A model generated the notes under the pieces. It was not told where the DNA came from. It was given only the letters and a program-made list of their open reading frames with translations, and searched no databases. From Limisphaerales bacterium (lineage in GTDB: Bacteria; Verrucomicrobiota; Verrucomicrobiia; Limisphaerales; UBA11358), in NCBI GenBank assembly GCA_003455565.1, contig DMQW01000150.1:528-5876 (forward strand): 5,349 bases of DNA, in the 5' to 3' direction. Positions 1-5,349 of the stretch are shown one piece after another (position 1 is the first letter of the stretch; each line of letters begins with the position of its first letter). The translations under genes were made by a program, and so were the position numbers.

Positions 1-1175
1 CGGATGAAGCCGGTGGCGTCGTCCTGGTTGTAGGCTTTGGTCGGGTCGGCTTCCATCGTGGCGAGGTGCGGGTTGTAGAGGCTCACGGGGGATTTGCGGC
101 CCGCGACCATGATGTTGCCCTTGTAAAGTTTCACGCGCATCGTGCCGGTCACGTTCTTCTGGCTCTCGGTCATGTAAGCCTGGAGTGCGAGGCGTTCGGG
201 CGCAAACCAGAAGCCGTTGTAAACGAGCTCGGCATATTTGGGAATGAGCGCGTCGCGTTGGTGCATGACTTCGCGGTCCATCGTGAGCGATTCCATCTGG
301 CGATGCGCGAAATGCAAAATCGCGCCGCCGGGCGTCTCATACACGCCGCGCGATTTCATGCCGACGAAACGGTTCTCGACCATGTCCACGCGCCCGACGC
401 CATGTTTGCCGCCGAGTTTGTTCAACGCGCGCATCACGCCGAGCGGATTTAATTTTTTGCCGTTCACCGCGACGCAATCGCCTTTGACAAAATCGAGTTC
501 GACGAATTCCGGTTTGTCCGGCGCGTCTTCGGGAAACACGGAGAGCGTGGTGAATGAGCCGCGATACTTCGGGTCGCTCGCGTCCATCCACGGGTCTTCG
601 AGAATGCCCGCCTCGTAGGAGATATGCAGAAGGTTGCGGTCGGACGAGAACGGTTTCTTCGCGCTGGCCTGCACGGGAATCTTATGCTTGGCGCAGTAAT
701 CAATCATCTCCTGCCGGCCGGGAAATTCTTTGCGATAGCGTTCGTCGCGCCACGGGGCGATGACCTGCAAGTCGGGCGCGAGCGCGGCAGCGGTCAACTC
801 GAAGCGGACTTGGTCGTTGCCCTTGCCGGTCGCACCGTGGGCGATGGCGTCGGCTTTTTCTTTCTTGGCGATTTCCACCATGCGCTTGGCGATGAGCGGA
901 CGCGCGATGCTGGTGCCAAGAAAATACTGGCCTTCGTAAATCGCGCTGGCTTGGATTATCGGATAGATGAAATCGCGCGCGAATTCTTCCTGCAAGTCGT
1001 CAATGTAAATTTTCGACGCGCCGGTCTTGAGGGCTTTCTTTTCGAGGCCGTCGAGTTCCTCTTCCTGTCCGATGTCGGCGCAGAAGCCGATCATCTCGGC
1101 GTTGTATTTTTCTTTGATCCAAGACATCAAGACCGAGGTGTCGAGGCCGCCCGAATAAGCTAAAACAATTTTCAT
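1..1175 (-). CDS. argG: Argininosuccinate synthase, C-terminus cut by window edge
   Basis: This enzyme condenses citrulline and aspartate using ATP to give argininosuccinate, the penultimate step of arginine biosynthesis, in the cytoplasm. The minus-strand frame from ATG at 1175 is open to the window edge and gives 391 residues. It starts MKIVLAYSGGLDTSV, which carries the N-type ATP pyrophosphatase P-loop SGGLDTS (residues 8-14). Other family blocks follow: YEGQYFLGTSIARP (80-93), HGATGKGNDQVRF (113-125) and, later, a LEDPW segment. Members of this roughly 400-residue class end shortly after the DDATGFI seen here, so only about 10-20 residues are missing. No Shine-Dalgarno-like stretch precedes the ATG; the leader is pyrimidine-rich because a dispersed repeat sits there. 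The gene lies 46 bases after the prepilin-like gene on the same strand. No frameshift or odd residue is visible. The assignment is very secure. Confidence 0.97.
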   Translation of the reverse strand, partial: MKIVLAYSGGLDTSVLMSWIKEKYNAEMIGFCADIGQEEELDGLEKKALKTGASKIYIDDLQEEFARDFIYPIIQASAIYEGQYFLGTSIARPLIAKRMVEIAKKEKADAIAHGATGKGNDQVRFELTAAALAPDLQVIAPWRDERYRKEFPGRQEMIDYCAKHKIPVQASAKKPFSSDRNLLHISYEAGILEDPWMDASDPKYRGSFTTLSVFPEDAPDKPEFVELDFVKGDCVAVNGKKLNPLGVMRALNKLGGKHGVGRVDMVENRFVGMKSRGVYETPGGAILHFAHRQMESLTMDREVMHQRDALIPKYAELVYNGFWFAPERLALQAYMTESQKNVTGTMRVKLYKGNIMVAGRKSPVSLYNPHLATMEADPTKAYNQDDATGFI

Positions 1176-1186
1176 GTGGCGCACAT

Positions 1187-1215
1187 TAAACCGCCAAGAC
1201 GCGAAGAACGCAAAG
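1187..1215. repeat. Dispersed 'CGCCAAGACGCGAAG' type repeat
   Basis: The plus strand carries three imperfect, roughly 8-9 base units: CGCCAAGA, CGCGAAGAA and CGCAAAGTG, preceded by TTAAAC. In one frame this translates to LNRQDAKNAK. I recognise that peptide as a recurring spurious-protein signature from intergenic repeats in many environmental bacterial genomes. The copy fills most of the 46-base gap between the prepilin-like gene and argG, ending about 12 bases before the argG start codon. It is not palindromic, so a terminator role is not obvious. Only one copy is present in this window, so the 'dispersed' label rests on remembered occurrence elsewhere. Confidence 0.6.
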
Positions 1216-1220
1216 TGGAA

Positions 1221-1251
1221 ATTATCGGGGAACGGTCGCGACGCCTCTCAA
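1221..1251 (-). promoter_or_regulatory. Candidate sigma-70 promoter for argG
   Basis: Reading the minus strand, TTGAGA (1246-1251, five of six matches to TTGACA) is followed after 19 bases by GATAAT (1221-1226, five of six matches to TATAAT). The spacer is two bases longer than optimal. The predicted start near 1214 would give a roughly 40-base leader consisting mostly of the dispersed repeat, ending at the argG ATG. The -35 box lies inside the last codons of the prepilin-like gene. No experimental support is available; such matches also arise by chance. Confidence 0.35.
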
Positions 1252-2043
1252 TTTTGCCAAATCGTCGTTACCGTTGATGGATCGAAAAATCTCCGCGTGA
1301 CCATCGGCGAAGGCAAGCGGGTATCCGGTTTTGTGGCGGCGGGCTGGCAAATCTTCAAATCCTTCTCGCGGATTCATAATCGTCACAAACATGGCGTCAT
1401 TAATGGTGCTTTGATCCTCATCGGTGAAAACGAATAATTGCGATGGTGTTGGCATGCTGGATTCCGTTTCAAACAGGCGATTGCTGGCATCAAGGCCTGC
1501 CGACTTGTTCCAACTGGCATAAGGAATTCCATTCATCCAATTGTTCATCGAATAACTTCGCACATAAGGCACGCCGTTTTCCGCGCGCGAATCCGTTGGG
1601 CAGCGATAAATCGCCGCTGCTTTGCTGCCGGGGAAAAGTGTGCCGCGAGAAATGGCATTTTGATTCGTGGCATCCAAAACGCCTGCGTCAACCACGCCAA
1701 AAGGATCGGACCAATTGGTTGGATAAGATACGCCAAGAACCCAGGCATTTGAATTGCCGATGCCTCGCGTGTAGAACGGCACGCAGGAAGGAATTTTTCC
1801 GCCGTTGTCGCCATTGTAAATCGTCCAAGCCACGGCAAGCTGTTTAAGATTGTTCATGCAGTAGGTTTTCTGTGCGTTCGCTTTTGCAGATGAAAGCACC
1901 GGCAGCAGCAGTGCTGCCAGAATCCCGATGATGGCGATGACCACCAGCAGTTCGACGAGCGTGAATGGGTTTGATCGAGAGGTTTGAGTCGGATGCGCGA
2001 AACAAACTTGTCGAAAATCTCGGGCGAACTTCTCCGTATCCAC
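1222..2043 (-). CDS. Prepilin-like protein with H-X9-DG motif (type II secretion / pseudopilin N-terminus)
   Basis: The 273-residue protein has a type IV prepilin N-terminal signature: a polar leader of 26 residues, then FTLVELLVVIAIIGILAALLLP (27-48) with Glu at +5 (residue 31), forming the usual hydrophobic helix. The rest is a soluble domain with YRCPTD (146-151) and, near the C-terminus, H237-X9-D247-G248, the motif of the large Verrucomicrobia/Planctomycetes prepilin-like families. Many such proteins occur per genome; they are probably processed by prepilin peptidase and exported or surface-exposed, with specific roles unknown. The start is GTG at 2043: an in-frame TGA lies only two codons upstream, and no other start codon precedes the signature. 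No clear ribosome binding site is seen. Residue -1 is proline instead of the usual glycine or alanine, which is odd. The gene lies 82 bases after macB and need not be co-transcribed with it. Family assignment is secure; function is not. Confidence 0.88.
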   Translation of the reverse strand: MDTEKFARDFRQVCFAHPTQTSRSNPFTLVELLVVIAIIGILAALLLPVLSSAKANAQKTYCMNNLKQLAVAWTIYNGDNGGKIPSCVPFYTRGIGNSNAWVLGVSYPTNWSDPFGVVDAGVLDATNQNAISRGTLFPGSKAAAIYRCPTDSRAENGVPYVRSYSMNNWMNGIPYASWNKSAGLDASNRLFETESSMPTPSQLFVFTDEDQSTINDAMFVTIMNPREGFEDLPARRHKTGYPLAFADGHAEIFRSINGNDDLAKLRGVATVPR

Positions 2044-2125
2044 GCATCATTTCGTTGCGTGACTTGTTGAAGGCAAAAAGCTAATTGCCCGGCCAACCGC
2101 CATTGACTGGTTCCGATGGGTTATT

Positions 2126-4264
2126 TTATTCATACCGAAGCGCCTCGATCGGATCGAGCCGAGAAGCTTTCCAAGCGGGATAATAACCAAAAACGATTCC
2201 GACCGTTACTGATACCCCGACAGCGGCAACGATTGCAGGCAGCGACGGAATCGTCGGCCAGTGCAGCAGTGCGGTGATGGCAAAAGATGCCCCGCGTCCA
2301 AGCAAGATTCCGACAATGCCGCCAGCCAGACAAAGCACCACCGCCTCGACGAGAAATTGTCGTAATATATCCTTCGCCCGCGCTCCAACCGCCATGCGCA
2401 GGCCAATCTCCCGCGTCCGCTCGGTCACCGACACCAGCATGATGTTCATGATGCCGACGCCGCCAACGACCAATGAAATCAGCGCCACGACCAGCAGCAG
2501 GTTGGTCATCACGCGGCTCGTGGATGCGAGTGCCTGTGAGATTTCGGTGAGATCACGAATCCTGAAGTCGTCCGGCGCACCCGGCTGGATATGATGGCGG
2601 TCGCGCATCAGGCTGGTGATCTGGCGGATGGCCACCGGGATGTCCTGCGGGGTGGCGGCAGATATCCAAACGTCGTCAAGGTCGGTGAACCGCGTCATCT
2701 GCGGCATGTCCGCAGCCTGAATGGCGGATTGCTGCGGAAAAAGCTGCACCGATTGATTTGGATAAATTTGATTGAGCGAATTGATTTGGGCAGACGATGA
2801 AGAACCACCACCAGTCTGGGCGGATTGCCGGACGCCAGTAATACGAAATTTAACCGTGGTCCATGGAGCGATGATAACATCGTCCTGATCCCGGCCCATC
2901 ATGTTCGCCCCCTTGAGGCTAAGGACGCCAACCACTTTCATCCCGACATTTTTGACGCGAATTTCCTTCCCCAACGGTGATTCATTGCCGAACAACTGGC
3001 GGACGATGGTTTGCCCAACGACACAGACTGCGGCAGTGTCGCGGACATCGTCGTCCGTGAACAACTCACCTTCAGATAAATCCCACTTGCGAATGGCCAG
3101 AAAATCCGGCGTGGTGCCCAGGACGCGGTCCGGATTCCAATTATGGTTGCCATAAATAATCTGCGCCCGGCAATCCACGCTGGGAGACACCCATTTGACC
3201 GCGCTGCATTCGCGACGGATGGCGTCGGCATCAGCGGGAGTCAGTGTCACCCGTCCGCCGCCGCCGGAACTGACCCCGCCCACCTTTGTGTCATTCGGAT
3301 CCATTTGTATGACGTTGGCGCCCAGACTGGCGATGGTTTGTTCGATTGAATAGGAAGAACCCCGGCCGATTTCCATCATCGCAATGACCGCAGCGATGCC
3401 GATGATGATTCCCAGACAAGTCAACATTGACCGCATGATGTTCCGTCGCAATGCATGCAAAGCCAATCGAAGGATTCGCCAGCCAGCCTTGATAATACCC
3501 CCGCCGGTTTCACCATCGGCTGGTGACGGCCCGCCCGCTCTGGCCGTTTTGGCCGGCTCTGAACGGAGCATATTCTGCGGTGAACCTTCCTCGACAATCA
3601 TTCCATCCTTGATGCGAATGACCCGTTTGGTGTGCCGCGCAACATTCTCGTCATGGGTGACGAGGATGATGGTGATGCCTTCCTCCTCATTGAGCTTCTG
3701 AAACATCTTCAAGACGTCCTCGCTCGTGCGTGAATCCAAATTGCCGGTCGGTTCATCAGCGAACAACACGGGTGGCCGGTTGATGAGCGCCCGGGCAATC
3801 GCGACGCGCTGCTGCTGACCGCCGGAAAGTTGCGAAGGCTCGTGATCCATCCGGTCGCCCAGCCCCACCAACCGCAACGCCGCTTCGGCGCGGTCGCGGC
3901 ATTCCTTGTCGGAAAGGTGCGCCGCCGTGTAGTTGAGCGGCATCAATACATTTTGCAGCGCGCTCGTCCGGGGCAGCAGGTTGAAGTTTTGGAAAACGAA
4001 ACCGATTTTTGTATTTCTTACCACCGCGCGCTGTTCGGCGGTGATGGAGGAAATGTCCTGTCCATCCAGCCAGTATTTTCCCGACGTGGGCCGGTCAAGA
4101 CAGCCCACAATGTTCATCAGCGTGCTTTTGCCCGAACCGCTGACACCCACCAGCGCAATCATCTCGCCCCGGTCAATCTTCAGTGAAACGCCTTGCAGGA
4201 CGGGAATCTCCAGTTCACCGCGATAATAGATTTTATGGACGTTTTCGAGCCTGATGAGTTCCAT
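2126..4264 (-). CDS. macB: MacB-type ABC transporter, fused ATPase and permease
   Basis: This 712-residue inner-membrane protein couples ATP hydrolysis to a mechanotransmission-type efflux system with a MacA-like adaptor and a TolC-like outer-membrane channel; its substrate cannot be told. The ATPase domain (about 1-228) has Walker A GVSGSGKST (40-48), Q-loop Gln92, signature LSGGQQQR (146-153), Walker B VLFADEP (166-172) and switch His204. A glycine/proline-rich linker (about 235-256) leads to TM1 (about 280-297), a large periplasmic domain, and TM2-TM4 (about 588-612, 637-656, 677-694). The FtsX-type ERTREIGLRMAVGA motif (615-628) follows TM2. The periplasmic domain holds a Ser/Gln/Asn-rich stretch starting at GGGSSSS. 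E. coli MacB is 648 residues, so this one is somewhat longer. I prefer ATG 4264 over the in-frame TTG at 4273 because a purine-rich site sits 9 bases before the ATG. It lies 50 bases after the macA remnant. The frame is intact, with no visible lesion, although its partner is broken. Confidence 0.95.
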   Translation of the reverse strand: MELIRLENVHKIYYRGELEIPVLQGVSLKIDRGEMIALVGVSGSGKSTLMNIVGCLDRPTSGKYWLDGQDISSITAEQRAVVRNTKIGFVFQNFNLLPRTSALQNVLMPLNYTAAHLSDKECRDRAEAALRLVGLGDRMDHEPSQLSGGQQQRVAIARALINRPPVLFADEPTGNLDSRTSEDVLKMFQKLNEEEGITIILVTHDENVARHTKRVIRIKDGMIVEEGSPQNMLRSEPAKTARAGGPSPADGETGGGIIKAGWRILRLALHALRRNIMRSMLTCLGIIIGIAAVIAMMEIGRGSSYSIEQTIASLGANVIQMDPNDTKVGGVSSGGGGRVTLTPADADAIRRECSAVKWVSPSVDCRAQIIYGNHNWNPDRVLGTTPDFLAIRKWDLSEGELFTDDDVRDTAAVCVVGQTIVRQLFGNESPLGKEIRVKNVGMKVVGVLSLKGANMMGRDQDDVIIAPWTTVKFRITGVRQSAQTGGGSSSSAQINSLNQIYPNQSVQLFPQQSAIQAADMPQMTRFTDLDDVWISAATPQDIPVAIRQITSLMRDRHHIQPGAPDDFRIRDLTEISQALASTSRVMTNLLLVVALISLVVGGVGIMNIMLVSVTERTREIGLRMAVGARAKDILRQFLVEAVVLCLAGGIVGILLGRGASFAITALLHWPTIPSLPAIVAAVGVSVTVGIVFGYYPAWKASRLDPIEALRYE

Positions 4265-4273
4265 GGCTAACAA

Positions 4274-4281
4274 TCTTTCTT
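4274..4281 (-). promoter_or_regulatory. Probable ribosome binding site of macB
   Basis: The minus strand reads AAGAAAGA, then 9 bases, then ATG at 4264. The alternative TTG at 4273 would be directly adjacent to this site, too close for initiation, so the site favours the ATG. It is a weak match to AGGAGG. Confidence 0.4.
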
Positions 4282-4314
4282 TTTAGCATTCTCAAATGAG
4301 ATGGCATGGCATCT

Positions 4315-4986
4315 TCAATGCCGGTTGCCTTGCGGCAGGAACGGATTCTTGGTGGTGGCCTGGGAATTTTCGGACGTTTCACCGGTGACCACTTCCTGTC
4401 CCTCTTGCAAATTGTCGGCCGTCACGGCGGTGTTCGCGCCGTCCGAAGTGCCGGCCTTCACTTCCAATGGCCGGACAAACTCACCGTCCTTCAACCAGAT
4501 GGTTCCCTGACGTTCCTTGGAACCTTTGTTTTGTTTTGATGATTTGGAGTCGCCGGCAGAATCACTGGCTGACGGATCAACTTGATTCTGTGAGCGCACA
4601 TCCGGTGAGATTTGCGTCAGTGCGGATGGCGACCACCGCAGCGCTGCGTTGGGAATCAAAAGTGCGTTGGATTCTTTTCGCGTCACAAAATGCACATTGG
4701 CCGTCAGGTAGGGCAGCAATACCTTGTCTGGGTTTTCCGTGTTCACTTCGACGGTATACATGACGACATTTTGCGTCATGGTCGCATTGAGGCGCACCTT
4801 GCCAACCACGCCCTCGAATTGCCGGCCTGGAAAGGCGTCACAGGTGAACGTCACCGGCGCACCGGGAACAATCCGGCCAATATCCGCTTCGTTCACCGCC
4901 ACCCAGATTTGCATCCTGGTCAAATCTTTTGCGATGAGGAAAAGTGGCCTTGCATCGATTTGGTGGACAGGGTTGGGGTGACGCAT
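4315..4986 (-). pseudogene. macA: MacA-like periplasmic adaptor, 5' half missing
   Basis: The frame gives 223 residues from an accidental ATG at 4986. From about 4956 it matches a membrane-fusion (HlyD/MacA-type) adaptor: LFLIAKDLTRMQIWVAVNEADIG begins the beta-barrel domain, followed by VTFTCDAFPG, VRLNATMTQNVVMYTVEVNT, PYLTANVHF and LLIPNAALRW, then a Ser/Asp/Lys-rich insert, a membrane-proximal domain and a C-terminal NPFLPQ. Family members are about 370-420 residues long and begin with a signal peptide or membrane anchor, a lipoyl domain and a coiled-coil hairpin. All of these are absent. The first roughly ten residues (MRHPNPVHQ) do not look like the family and come from the adjacent IS end. 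Without a signal sequence any product would stay in the cytoplasm and could not bridge MacB to an outer-membrane channel. The surviving part has no stop codon or frameshift, which suggests recent truncation. It precedes macB by 50 bases as in normal macAB operons. Confidence 0.85.
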
Positions 4987-5095
4987 GGGTCATGGTTTAG
5001 TTGAGTTTGGTTTCAAAGTCCACCGGGGATTGATAGCCAAGCGCGCTGTGGAGCCGTGTGCGGTTGTAAAAGACTTCGATCCACTCGAAGATGGC
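4951..5095 (-). mobile_element. IS3-family insertion sequence remnant (right end only)
   Basis: The piece comprises the last 32 codons of an IS3-type transposase plus up to about 46 bases to the presumed right terminus. IS3 ends are TG...CA. On the plus strand, TG dinucleotides at 4951 and 4961 are both possible ends, the second beginning TGGTGGACAGGGTTGGGG. Alignment of the macA-like reading frame suggests the edge lies between about 4951 and 4965. The left end, orfA and most of orfB are absent, so no inverted-repeat partner or target duplication can be checked here. The opposite edge (about 5091-5097) abuts an unrelated short coding stub. Confidence 0.65.
4997..5095 (-). pseudogene. IS3-family transposase OrfB, C-terminal 32 codons
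   Basis: The segment encodes AIFEWIEVFYNRTRLHSALG followed by YQSPVDFETKLN and a stop at 4997. The block FEWIEVFYNR-x-R-x-HSALGY-x-SP is the highly recognisable end of the IS3-family DDE integrase core (OrfB), containing the region around and after the catalytic Glu helix. Intact OrfB is roughly 270-300 residues, so about 90 per cent is gone. The open frame continues upstream through the tRNA to 5272, but that part has no transposase similarity and is an artefact. It cannot be functional. Confidence 0.85.
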
Positions 5096-5126
5096 GGATG
5101 ACCTTCGGGAACTTAATTTTCGGCAT
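5091..5126 (-). pseudogene. Possible tyrosine-recombinase N-terminal stub
   Basis: An ATG at 5126 opens MPKIKFPKVIRH, after which the frame runs into the IS3 remnant and loses any family-like sequence. From memory, this peptide resembles the start of phage-type integrases found in Verrucomicrobia and relatives, which continue with a basic stretch (RKAEV-like) and a YGK motif. Its position, about 70 bases beyond the 3' end of a tRNA gene and on the same strand, is where integrases of tRNA-targeting elements are typically found. Only 12 codons are available, so the match is suggestive rather than proven; it could be the N-terminus of an unrelated basic protein. No strong ribosome binding site is seen. 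Confidence 0.35.
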
Positions 5127-5197
5127 TTCGGATTCCGGCGTTTTTTGTGCGGAATCTGTGCGGGACTCGCCAATACCCTCAAAAACATTGGTATTAT

Positions 5198-5222
5198 TGG
5201 CTGTCCGACATGGATTCGAACC
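5198..5222. other. Candidate integration (att) site at tRNA 3' end
   Basis: The T arm and 3' end of a tRNA gene is the classic core site for tyrosine-recombinase elements. It is proposed here only because an integrase-like start codon lies about 70 bases further on. No second copy of this segment (which would mark the other end of an element) is seen in the window, so the site is inferred from position alone. Confidence 0.25.
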
Positions 5223-5271
5223 ATGAATAACGCCTCCAAAGAGCGCTGTGTTACCATTACACCATCGGACA
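5198..5271 (-). tRNA. tRNA-Gln (anticodon UUG)
   Basis: The minus strand folds into a full cloverleaf of 74 bases with encoded CCA. The acceptor stem TGTCCGA pairs with TCGGACA (7 bp). The D arm is GTGTAATGGTAACAC. The anticodon stem GCGCT/GGCGT pairs with two G-U wobbles, and the loop CTTTGGA has TTG at plus positions 5237-5239. The variable loop is 4 bases. The T arm CATGG-TTCGAAT-CCATG is perfect, with discriminator G then CCA (5198-5200). The CTTTGGA loop is the typical bacterial glutamine form. All stems are intact, so the gene is presumably functional despite the rearranged DNA just downstream. Confidence 0.95.
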
Positions 5272-5281
5272 AACCACGCAG

Positions 5282-5310
5282 AATCTAAACTTTTCCCGCC
5301 TTGCACGCAA
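5282..5310 (-). promoter_or_regulatory. Candidate promoter of tRNA-Gln
   Basis: On the minus strand TTGCGT (5305-5310) is followed after exactly 17 bases by TAGATT (5282-5287), and the mature tRNA begins 10 bases later. The boxes match consensus at three and four of six positions. Spacing and location are ideal, sequence match is moderate. If the tRNA transcript is not terminated, this promoter could read into the IS remnant and on toward macB. Confidence 0.4.
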
Positions 5311-5349
5311 AGCGAAAATCATCCGCTGTCGGCGGGAGTTCAAAAGGAG

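Noticed and set aside
66..1163. Long plus-strand open frames opposite argG.
   Set aside because: They are antisense shadows of the strongly conserved argG frame; none resembles a known protein.
1174..1437. Plus-strand frame beginning MWRTLNRQDAKNAKW.
   Set aside because: The start translates the dispersed repeat and the remainder is antisense to the prepilin-like gene; it is a repeat-derived pseudo-ORF.
2072..2089. Possible hairpin GGCAA...TTGCC between macB and the prepilin-like gene.
   Set aside because: Five base pairs with an eight-base loop and no T-tract on the proper side; too weak for a terminator call.
4291..4300. Perfect palindrome CTCAAATGAG in the macA-macB gap.
   Set aside because: Only ten bases with a tiny loop; expected by chance at this length and not placed like an operator for either gene.
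4612..5004. Plus-strand frame of 130 codons over the macA remnant.
   Set aside because: Antisense of the adaptor sequence, with no recognisable domain; the minus-strand frame carries clear family motifs.
5172..5195. Inverted repeat AATACC...GGTATT (6 bp stem, 12-base loop) just after the tRNA 3' end.
   Set aside because: The stem is short and AT-rich and no T-run follows on either strand, so I do not call it a terminator. It could equally be chance or part of an integrase binding region.
5301..5318. ACGCAAAGCGAAAA upstream of the tRNA, resembling one unit of the dispersed repeat.
   Set aside because: Only one imperfect unit is present, and the segment overlaps the tRNA promoter; not enough to call a second copy.
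5323..5335. Short hairpin CCGC-TGTCG-GCGG near the right edge.
   Set aside because: Four base pairs only and no T-run; the gene it might terminate, if any, lies outside the window.

Overview
The window looks like a piece of a Verrucomicrobia-type genome, possibly the Pedosphaera-like lineage. The grounds are a prepilin-like protein with a FTLVELLVVIAIIGILAALLLP N-terminus and a C-terminal H-X9-DG motif, a MacA/MacB pair with the serine/glutamine-rich inserts I associate with that phylum, and an 'NRQDAKNAK' dispersed repeat. The lineage call rests on remembered family resemblance, not on a search. Every supported gene lies on the minus strand, so the transcriptional order is right to left.

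From right to left, the window opens with a tRNA-Gln(UUG) gene and its own plausible promoter (about 5198-5310). About 70 bases beyond the tRNA 3' end, an ATG opens a 12-codon stub that resembles the N-terminus of a tyrosine recombinase. The stub ends abruptly in the last 32 codons of an IS3-family transposase (4997-5095) and the right end of that insertion sequence. The IS end in turn lies inside macA, the periplasmic adaptor gene of an efflux system, which has lost its 5' half. I read 4951-5126 as a collapsed junction between a tRNA-associated integration site, an IS remnant and a decapitated transporter operon.

macB (2126-4264) follows the macA remnant after 50 bases and looks intact. It encodes an ATPase fused to its permease, with all expected ATPase motifs. 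Next come a prepilin-like secreted or surface protein (1222-2043) and the arginine-biosynthesis gene argG (1-1175), which runs off the left edge with only about 10-20 codons missing. The 46-base gap before argG holds a copy of the dispersed repeat. A candidate promoter in the 3' end of the prepilin gene would transcribe that repeat as the argG leader.

Functionally, argG is housekeeping and macA-macB would have been an efflux pair. With the adaptor truncated and no signal peptide left, macB is probably an orphan. I see no CRISPR array, toxin-antitoxin pair, riboswitch or new multi-gene system. The parts most worth attention are the tRNA/integrase/IS3/macA junction and the repeat in the argG leader.
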